Both the position numbers and the translations under genes were made by a program. A model generated the notes under the pieces. The model saw nothing but the letters and a program-made list of their open reading frames with translations, did no database searches and had not been told where the DNA came from. A stretch of 64,000 nucleotides of DNA from Pseudopithomyces maydicus (lineage: Eukaryota; Ascomycota; Dothideomycetes; Pleosporales; Didymosphaeriaceae), in assembly GCA_026873275.1 (NCBI GenBank), contig JANTUC010000013.1, positions 186,001 through 250,000 of the forward strand, in the 5' to 3' direction. Positions 56,677 through 64,000 of this stretch are shown here, one piece after another. Numbering within the stretch: the stretch's first letter is position 1; each line of letters starts with the position of its first letter.

Positions 56677-57736
56677 ATGCGCCTCTTCCTGCTGCCCGTC
56701 TCCACCCGCCGCACCCTCATCTACTGCGAGAAGCTGCACGACAAGGCCGCCAGCGAGCGCAGCCTCCTCGACCGCATCACCACCAAGGCCAGCGAGACCT
56801 GGGTCGCCTGGGAGCAGGACGCCAAGGCCCCGCTCAACTGGAAGAAGCGCGTTACCCTCGCCGGCAACCAGGCCCTCAACCGCATCCCGTTCGAAGAATG
56901 GGGGCTCAAGACCCTGCCCGCGCTGACCCAGAAGCGCAAGCAGGCCATCATCGACGGCCGTGAAAAGTACCAGGTCATGTATCCAGGATTGTACCTCCCG
57001 CAGGACAAGGTGCCCGCCATACTGCAGAAGCTCGCGACGGAAAAGCAGGGCATGTATCGCCGGAAAATGATCTGGAGTATCATCGCTATGCCGTTTACCG
57101 CGCCGTTCGCCCTGGTCCCCATGTACGTTTTTTTCTCCTCCCTCTTGATGATTCTCCCCACTAACCTCCCCCAGCATCCCCAACCTCCCCTTCTTCTACC
57201 TCGTCTACCGCGCCTACTCCTACTGGAAAGCCCTCTCCGGCTCGCGGCACCTCTCTTTCCTCCTCACACATTCCCCACCCCTCCTCAACCCCTCCCCGCA
57301 ACTCGACCACCTCTACACCGCCGGCCTCATGTACCCGTCTCGCCCCATCTCGCGCGCCGCGCCCACGCCCACCCCCGCGCAAGCCGCCGACGTCGCGCGC
57401 GTCGTCGCATCCCAGACGAACGGCGGCACCGAAGACGTCATGGTGCTGCAGCGGTGGAACGGCAAGCTGATCGCCGAGGAATTCCATCTGCCGGACATGG
57501 AGGTGGAGATTGAGCGGGCGGTGGAGCAGGTCGAGGGCGCGATCAAGGCGAAGGATAAGCTGGTGGCGGAGAAGATGGAGTTGGAGAAGGCGACGGTTGG
57601 CGAAGGGTTGACGGCGAAGGATGTGTTGCCGAGGGAGGTGGTGGCGCCGTTGGAGGAGAAGGAGAGGCGGATTCATGAGGAGGCGGGGAAGATTGCGGGG
57701 GAGGAAGGAGCGGTTGGGAAAAAGGGGAAGGAGTGA
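56677..57736 (+). CDS. Mitochondrial K+/H+ exchange-related protein (KHE1 family)
   Basis: Exons 56677-57122 and 57175-57736; the 52-nt intron has GTACGT, a CACTAACC branch site and CCCAG; 335 residues. The start MRLFLLPVSTRRTLIYCE and LLDRITTKASETWVAWEQ, IPFEEWGLKTLPAL, MIWSIIAMPFTAPFALVP and NLPFFYLVYRAYSYWKALSG match the Mit_KHE1 family, inner-membrane proteins linked to mitochondrial potassium/proton exchange. The splice restores FALVPIPNLPFFYLVYRA. Two hydrophobic segments near residues 130-170 are the membrane part; the C-terminus is a charged coiled-coil-like tail (VEIERAVEQVEG, ELEKATVGEG). The gene is intact. Confidence 0.88.
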
Positions 57737-59250
57737 TTGGTCACGAGCGTGCGACGCGTGATTGAATGTTGCATGTTTATGGCGAGGGTTGTTTGTTTTA
57801 TATCATTTCAAAGGGTATGGGCTGGGAGGTTGGAGCGTCCTTTTACGAATGTGCAATGTATGGATATGGATGTGTGGATATGTGTAAAGCATCATGACGG
57901 GGGTAACCAAACGCCACTTTTTACGTAATTTATATATGGATGGATAGATATAAGTATACAAGACGATATGATTCTCTTCTCAGAGTTTGTTCCTTCGCTT
58001 TTGGGGGTTGGGATAGTTTTCATTGTGATTCGAGGAAGGAAAGAGCAATGTAGGGTTAGGAAAGAGCGGATGGGCGGTATGAGGAGTAAGGAAGAGAGGG
58101 AGACTATGTTTCTTGTAACATGTCTGTACTCCATTAATTTTGTATCACGCCTTTATGTACGCCACTTTCTTATTGATAAGAGGGGTATATATTTTTCTTA
58201 TTATTTTGAACCATCGTGTTGACCCTGACACCAACAAGTGATTCATATCCCACCACAGTAGAGCCAATAATTTAATGTAGTACATTTCATTCTAGAGTTT
58301 TCACAATATCTTAATACCTGTAAAAATATTACCCATCCTTCGGACTATCCGCAATTACTTCTGCATCACTCTTCTTACGAATTAGTGGTCGAGGTGCCAA
58401 TCTCAATAACCTCTTCATGTAAAAATAGGATACCGATTGCACCATGATTTTTTCTGCTGTTCGCGTTAGTCCCTCTTCAAATGACTTAACATGCACTCAT
58501 CAATCATCTGATTCTTGAAGTAAGCTACATTCGGCCAATCTTGAATTTTATTTTTCTCGACACTCCATGTACACCGATCCTCGCTTTCGAGAGGATCCAT
58601 TGTTTTTTAATGATGTATATATTTTGTTAGTCGATCGGCTAACCCCTTCGTTTCTACTAAGCGAATGGAGTATGCAATATTGCATGTTGAAATAGCAGAT
58701 TATGTTTTGAACATTCGTCGTTACGATATTGGCACAGATCGCGGAAATGGACCTGGGAAACCATCGAACAATCTTCAGTGTTAATTTTCGTTCAAGTGGT
58801 TGATGATTACCCCCGTCATTGTGAGATCTGTATATCACAGTGAGTCGTATGGTACATGTTCCGGTTCCAAGTTGAGACGAATAATTTCGAGTCAGTGATA
58901 ATTATTCCGTTCAAAGATGACTATACAACCTTTCGCGGTCGTCCTATTGATCGCCACCTGTGTCTTATCATTATCACGCGTACAGGTAGTGAAAGTTCAA
59001 GTCCGATAACCAAACGAAGCGCCGCTGTTCCGTTAGTCATTGTGATAGCACATATATGTAGATTCGATTCTTTAACCTACTCGACGTGAAAGCGGGTATC
59101 GCCCCAGTTTAATAAACTATGTTCATACTTCCTGCTCACTGTATAAAGTACCAGGCTCCTTCTCTTCCAGACTGCCTCGCCGCACACACGACGCACGTCT
59201 CGAAAAGACACCCAGTGTATCGAAACATCGAGCCCACAATAAGATCCAAG
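57737..59250. other. Intergenic region
   Basis: AT-rich; no gene seen. The end is the promoter/leader of the F-box-like gene. Confidence 0.6.
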
Positions 59251-59916
59251 ATGTCAACAACCACTAATAACGGACCATTTTCCTTCCTTGACCTACCGCA
59301 TGAAATCCGATTCATGATCTACAAGGAATACTTCAAACCCAAGACTTGGGTTAGAGAGCTCGAGATGGAGTATAGTGATGACGAGCAATGCTTCAATCCA
59401 CATGATGGCGTCTTCGTCCGAGAAGAACCAGTAGAGACCTCTTTGGCCTTGGTTAGAAATACACTGCCATCGGCTCTCCTGCGCACAAGCCATGCGGTCT
59501 TCAGCGAAGCAAAGTTCTACCATGACATTGCATTCAAGAAGCACATAACTGACCAGGTCGCAACGATCAAGATCCACAATCCGCGCCGCTATGTGATATG
59601 GGACTTGGCGCGTATAATAGAGACCAAAATGGATGCGATCCGCGCATTAGAGAGGTTCTCTCCCTATCCTTCGCACCGCCCAACTGTCAATCACGCTCGC
59701 CGATACCTGACTTGGGAGTCTCCGGATCCCAATAGGGACGTAATCCTGACCTGGTCACTCCAAAGTGCATTTCAACAGCTGAACGACGACGATAATGATG
59801 TTGTAATTCTGCAGCTGAGCTGGGACGACGGCACCTCTGATCTCACGAAGCATAGGACTGAAAGCTTCATGATACAGGGTTGCGATCCAGCAGGTGCGTT
59901 AATAGAGTACGTGTAG
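59251..59916 (+). CDS. F-box-like fungal protein
   Basis: 221 residues from the ATG at 59251 (MSTTTNNGPF); the frame is open further upstream but without conserved sequence. The N-terminus FSFLDLPHEIRFMIYKEYF is the usual fungal F-box-like helix pair (LPxEIRxxIY), expected to bind Skp1 or act as a degenerate remnant. TLPSALLRTSHAVFSEAKFY is also typical of this large family (LLRTSRQVYSEA). There is no other domain. After the TAG at 59914 the frame continues with coding-like sequence (MYQNGGSQIINNEDGLTE) to a TGA at 60013, so the protein may have been 33 residues longer. It is a common lineage-expanded family in ascomycetes. Confidence 0.72.
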   Translation: MSTTTNNGPFSFLDLPHEIRFMIYKEYFKPKTWVRELEMEYSDDEQCFNPHDGVFVREEPVETSLALVRNTLPSALLRTSHAVFSEAKFYHDIAFKKHITDQVATIKIHNPRRYVIWDLARIIETKMDAIRALERFSPYPSHRPTVNHARRYLTWESPDPNRDVILTWSLQSAFQQLNDDDNDVVILQLSWDDGTSDLTKHRTESFMIQGCDPAGALIEYV

Positions 59917-60015
59917 ATGTACCAGAATGGAGGCTCGCAGATCATCAATAACGAAGATGGTCTGACAGAGTATCATGAGAATGGCGACCACACATTGGAT
60001 GTGGAGCTATGGTGA
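59917..60015 (+). pseudogene. Coding-like extension behind the F-box gene stop
   Basis: In frame with the F-box-like gene: MYQNGGSQIINNEDGLTE, YHENGDHTLDVELW, then TGA at 60013. The separating TAG could be CAG changed by one C-to-T mutation. It is too short to be certain. Confidence 0.35.
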
Positions 60016-61184
60016 CAGTTGTGGAATTTCGAGCCGCACTGTTTGAAATCTTGCGGCTTTTTTCTCTGCACCCGTTAGTTCTTCTTGAAATGCAGGAAGA
60101 GCACGCTACTGCGACGGTTTGATCATGTATAATGTCTCCGTCAACAGGCATGAATCACTTGCCTTCTAGATATCTCTATCTATTGAAAATACTTGGTAAA
60201 TAACTCAAAGATGTGTACCCTGTGATCTGCTGGTCTACTTAGTGACCACCCAAATATAACTTTTTTAAATGCAATTTATGAATTTCCTCATACCTTTTCG
60301 TATTGTTGTATATAGTAGAGTCACGCCCATTTCCGCTATGTTCCTGGGCACCCTTTATAATAGCAACTAAACATTACATTATTATTGCTTGGGTTCTGGA
60401 GTGCTCCGGATCCTTCATATCTTGTTAGGTGCCGGGCGCATAACCTGTTATGTGAATAGAGATGACTTGATTCTATCTACTAGATAAGATGATCTCTTAT
60501 ATAGATATCTCTTATCTCTACAAACACAAGGAAACAGAGAAGTTATACAGTTTGTGTATGGCTATACCATCCAACATATCTGATTAATTCAACCTACAAT
60601 CTCTTAATTATTCCTCGGGCACGTTTCAATCTTCGTCGAGTGGAAATCTGCCCGAGATTTATACCTCCAACAGTAAAAAAATACTCCCCATCACCACATC
60701 CGCAGAGATTAATCACTAGAACCATCTTGTGAGGTAGGATCTAAAACTCCTTTAACAAAAATTCCCAGTTTGAATCTTTATGTATCTGAAAGTGTTCCAA
60801 GATCATAGAGCCTTGTCAGTTATGGTCCTCTCTAGCATAGGCAAACAATGACGTCATATTTTGGTTCCAATCGCCCAGCTCGATCATAACCATCAGTCTC
60901 CTTATAATCTTTATGTGCGACTAATTTGTGTCAGATAACCAAACTCGAACAATGCAACAATCGAGGGAGGCGCGTGGCCCGAGCGAGGATGAAAGCGGGG
61001 CTACAGTACCTCGGTTCGTCAGCATCAGCCGTTAGCACACCCTGATGTACCTCACCAGACGACTCGATCAATTTCGCTCGACCGCTCTGGCTCTTACAAC
61101 ATGTGATCAGCTTTGAAAAGAACCGATCTGATGCTTGCAATTCTTTTGAATCATCAACATTAATCGACTCGACACTCAATCACA
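60016..61184. other. Intergenic region
   Basis: AT-rich, with GATA-like repeats (TCTATCTACTAGATAAGATGATC at about 60472). The last 200 bases are promoter of the acyl-CoA dehydrogenase gene. No gene seen. Confidence 0.6.
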
Positions 61185-62684
61185 ATGACATCCTCAGCGT
61201 ACGGCAGCACGCTTCCTTGGGCAGAACCAAGCTGGTAAGTCAGAGAACGTTCGATTAGCTCTAGACTGATCGCGTTGAAGGTACACTGGACGCCCGACAC
61301 CTTATTACAAGGAAAGCCACAGAAGGCTACGCGACGCAGTTAGGAACTGGTGCGAAGAGGTAAGTTGGAAACATGCTGTAGTGTCAAGAGGAGTATACTA
61401 ACGCCCAGTGACTATAGCACATCGCGCCCCATGCAGAAGAGTGGGCGGCATCTGGCGCTGTCCCACCTGCTTTATATACAGCATGTGCAAAAGCCGGCTT
61501 CCTCGTGCCCATCGCATCTGGAAAATTCATCCCTAAGCAATGGTCCCACTACCCTATCATCGGTGCCATCAAGCCCGAAGAGTGGGACGGTTTTCATGAC
61601 CTTGTGCTTTGGGACGAGCTGCTGCGCGGCGGAAGCATCGCATCGCTTTTCATTGGCCTTGTCGTCGGCGCACCACCTCTGTTGAAATTCGCAAGCAAGC
61701 AGCTGCAGGATAAGATCTTTCCCGAGATCTTGAGCGGGGAGAAGCGCATTTGTCTCGCCGTGACAGAGCCTTCGGCCGGCTCGGATGTGCGCAATATTAC
61801 TACTACAGCAGAGAAGACTCCCGATGGAAAGCACTATATCGTCAACGGAGAGAAGAAGTGGATTACGAACGGCATGTTTTCGGATTATTTCATGACTGCC
61901 GTACGTACTGGTGGTGCAGGTGCCGAAGGCATCTCTATGCTCTTGATCCCCCGTTCAGAAGGGTTGCGAACGCGTAAGATTGAAGTCATCGCTGGCCCTC
62001 TTTCTGCAACAACCTATGTCACGCTCGAAGATGTGAAAGTTCCGGTGGAATATCTAATTGGCAAGGAAGGCGAAGGTTTTCGTCAGACGATGGTCAACTT
62101 CAATCATGAGCGCCTGTGGATCGCATTCCAGGCGCTCCGCGGGTGCAGAATCGCGCTGAATGATGCGTTCCAGTGGGCGATGAAGCGTGAGGCTTTTGAC
62201 AAGACTTTGATCGAGCAGCCTGTCGTGAGAAACAAGCTCGGAAATTGTGGACGACAGGTCGAAGCTTTGCAAGCGTGGACCGAACAGATTGTGTACGAGC
62301 TGGAAAATCTCAGTGATGCAGAGGGCGCACGAATTCTAGGTGGGACGACTGCTTTGCTCAAGGTCGAAGCCGGGATGGTCTGCAAATATGTTGCAGAAGA
62401 GTGCTTAAAGATCATGGGAGGGTGAGTATTGCATTGTCGATATCAAAGCCTGGGCTAACGTTGATAGCCTCGGTCTCACCAAGACAGGTCAAGGGGCAAG
62501 GATAGAGGCCTTCTATCGCAGCGTGCCCAGCCTCGTTGTACCGGGTAAACTTCTGCCGATATATGTCTTCGATTCATGAACGCTGACTATCACAGGTGGT
62601 TCGGAAGACGTACTAATTGACCTCGGTGTTCGTGAAGCACTTAAATTGCATCGGCACGTGGAAAAGGCCAAGACCAAGTTATGA
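61185..62684 (+). CDS. Acyl-CoA dehydrogenase family protein
   Basis: Five exons: 61185-61234, 61281-61359, 61418-62421, 62468-62544, 62596-62684, with introns of 46-58 nt; 432 residues. The order follows acyl-CoA dehydrogenases: YYKESHRRLRDAVRNWCEE, KAGFLVPIASG, LAVTEPSAGSDVRNITTTA (flavin/substrate loop), YIVNGEKKWITNGM, a beta-domain to VPVEYLIGKEGEGF, and a helical C-domain with FNHERLWIAFQALRG and CLKIMGGLGLTKTGQGARIE. It should oxidise an acyl-CoA to the enoyl-CoA using FAD. The end VVPGGSEDVLIDLGVREA lacks the usual Glu of YEG(T/S), so substrate or mechanism may differ. It ends TKL, a non-canonical PTS1-like tripeptide that might direct it to peroxisomes. It has no mitochondrial presequence. 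Confidence 0.88.
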
Positions 62685-63240
62685 GGCGCTGCGTCCAAAA
62701 CGTGAGCAGGTCCGCGGAGTGTTCTTGGCATCCAGTAAGGTGATGTACCTACATTGCGCTCTGTTATATCGGTTGTCTCACTAGATTCCGTCTCGTGAGC
62801 TAGTCAATATTACTAAACCTTCCAAAAAATATCGAAGCCGATTGCGCCCTTATACATCTGATCAATGTTCAACGTTCGCGTGTGAGCCCTGACGTCATGC
62901 CATTGCCGTAATATGCTGCCGCAGCGGGTATTCCAACATCCTTGCCTATTCAAGCCGATCACACATCCTGCTGGGGATATTATGGCGATTTTCTGACGCT
63001 AATATAAAGTAGTTCACGATGGTAAACGGTACCCGCAAGATTCCCCACTAGTTAGTCGATTTCCCCGCGTCGGCAGAAAGCTCGATCCTCAGGCCTACAA
63101 CAACGCTAGCCTGATGCTGTTACAATAACACTAATTGCTATACCACCGGCTGTATATACGTGCGAGAGTCAATTCTCTTGTAAAATATATTTAATCACGA
63201 TGCTGCTCCCCTCGATGCGCGTTAAGGGAATCCATCCAAA
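62685..63240. other. Intergenic region
   Basis: 3' flank of the dehydrogenase and promoter of the esterase, with TATATA at 63152, 84 bases before the start. No gene seen. Confidence 0.6.
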
Positions 63241-64000
63241 ATGTACATCAAGTCTGTGCCTCTGTTCGGCCTGCTCGCCAGTGCATCGGTCACAGTTCGC
63301 AAGACATCGAAAGGTCCGACTGGATATGAAGTTACTTTTCGCTTTGAGAATTCAACTGCTCGTAGCGTCTCAGTAGCTGGTGGTCTTCAACCCTTCACCG
63401 ATGCCTACCATGCGACCCCCAGTGGAAGCTCGCTGTGGGATCCACACAACTACGAACCGGGATGGTTCATCGCAAGAGGTGGTGGTACCAAACCACAGGA
63501 CTTGCCATACCAGATGACTAACCTCGGCAATGGATCGTGGATATACACTGCGCCTTTTCCTTCTGGAACCTATGCCTATGCATTCGTGGTGAATTGCTCT
63601 GGCAACAACACTCAGTGCGGTATCGACAGCGGCAACTACGTGATCGATCCAGACAACCCGCCTTTTGTCAACGTTCAAGGCGACCAGACAGCATCGGTAT
63701 TCCAGGTCCCATTCGACCCGGAATTCCAGCTCGATCCTGACATCAATCTCAACTTCGATTACGCCCTCCCAGTAGAAAAGGCGCACCAGGGTACTGTCCA
63801 CAATGTCAACTACACTTCTCCAGGCTCCGTGCACCCCGCACAAGACGTCCACGACTTCGTCATCTACCTTCCACCCGGCTACTCGAACGCAACCACCAAG
63901 AAATACCCCATTCTCTACCTCTCCCACGGCGGCGGCGGCGACGCTCAAGACTGGCAAAATCTTGCGCAGACATCTTCCATCATGGATCGCCTCATTCTTG
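63241..64000 (+). CDS. Secreted putative esterase, 3' end outside window
   Basis: Open from the ATG at 63241 to the window edge, 253 codons without an intron or stop; the remainder lies beyond. The N-terminus MYIKSVPLFGLLASASV is a weak signal peptide. Residues about 20-130 look like an immunoglobulin-like early-set domain (GYEVTFRFENSTARSVSVAG, TAPFPSGTYAYAFVVNC). From about residue 180 the esterase fold begins: VHDFVIYLPPGYSNATTKKY, PILYLSHGGGGDAQDWQN and SSIMDRLIL. This matches the putative esterase family (PF00756-type, including feruloyl and acetylxylan esterases). HGGGG is the family's oxyanion region; the catalytic Ser is outside. It probably removes acyl groups from plant polysaccharides; this is inference. 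Confidence 0.82.
   Translation, partial: MYIKSVPLFGLLASASVTVRKTSKGPTGYEVTFRFENSTARSVSVAGGLQPFTDAYHATPSGSSLWDPHNYEPGWFIARGGGTKPQDLPYQMTNLGNGSWIYTAPFPSGTYAYAFVVNCSGNNTQCGIDSGNYVIDPDNPPFVNVQGDQTASVFQVPFDPEFQLDPDINLNFDYALPVEKAHQGTVHNVNYTSPGSVHPAQDVHDFVIYLPPGYSNATTKKYPILYLSHGGGGDAQDWQNLAQTSSIMDRLIL

Noticed and set aside
1..64000. CRISPR arrays, bacterial operons, insertion sequences
   Set aside because: The window is eukaryotic with spliceosomal introns; no spaced direct repeats or transposase were seen.
1..64000. tRNA and rRNA genes
   Set aside because: I scanned for B-box-like GGTTCGANTCC and found only partial matches (for example 9230) without a cloverleaf; a covariance search would be needed to be certain.

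Overview
The window looks like nuclear DNA of a filamentous ascomycete, probably a dothideomycete. The evidence is short introns (about 46 to 195 nt) with GT(A/G)NGT donors, CTAAC/CTGAC branch sites and NAG acceptors, TATA-box promoters, and fungal gene families: SRF1, a KHE1-type mitochondrial protein, DUF3237, fungal BTB and F-box-like proteins, and a giant Ser/Thr-rich wall protein. The class is an inference; no rRNA or mitochondrial marker is present.

Layout. 1-12 kb: three orphan genes (A <1-2171, B 3508-4893, C 10324-11786) in AT-rich, gene-poor DNA. 12.4-17.1 kb: an epoxide-hydrolase-like gene, relic coding fragments and a BTB gene with extra in-frame stops. 19.3-27.1 kb: one very large adhesin-like gene with nine visible exons. 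30-31.6 kb: orphan D. 32.5-36.1 kb: a secreted DUF3237 protein and a multi-pass membrane protein. 36.9-43.5 kb: orphans G, H and E. 43.8-49 kb: a small GPI-type protein and a divergent gene pair (45126-46138 minus, F 47156-48986 plus) sharing a C-terminal module. 50-64 kb: more housekeeping-like genes: RNase H protein, TatD/Scn1-like hydrolase, SRF1, KHE1-like protein, F-box-like protein, acyl-CoA dehydrogenase and a partial esterase.

Main discovery. A, B, E and F share a domain of roughly 175 residues that I do not recognise. It has an N-terminal (V/N)(N/R)(F/L)T..E block and a C-terminal DA.DLTR.V.(Y/F)...PD...(M/L)FP.D...L....GG block. D carries a degenerate version. A, B and C share a second, N-terminal domain (ITIEQ-type). 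All lie on the plus strand, interspersed with further orphan, disordered proteins (G, H). Their tails are acidic, basic or proline-rich, suggesting nuclear or scaffold proteins; this is inference only.

Data quality. Nine reading-frame breaks can be explained in detail, and every one needs one missing base in a G or C run. Six genes are affected, including conserved ones. This looks more like a systematic homopolymer-deletion error in the assembly than nine independent mutations, and it hides the true C-termini of several genes. Separately, three genes contain in-frame TAG or TGA codons followed by continuing coding-like sequence.
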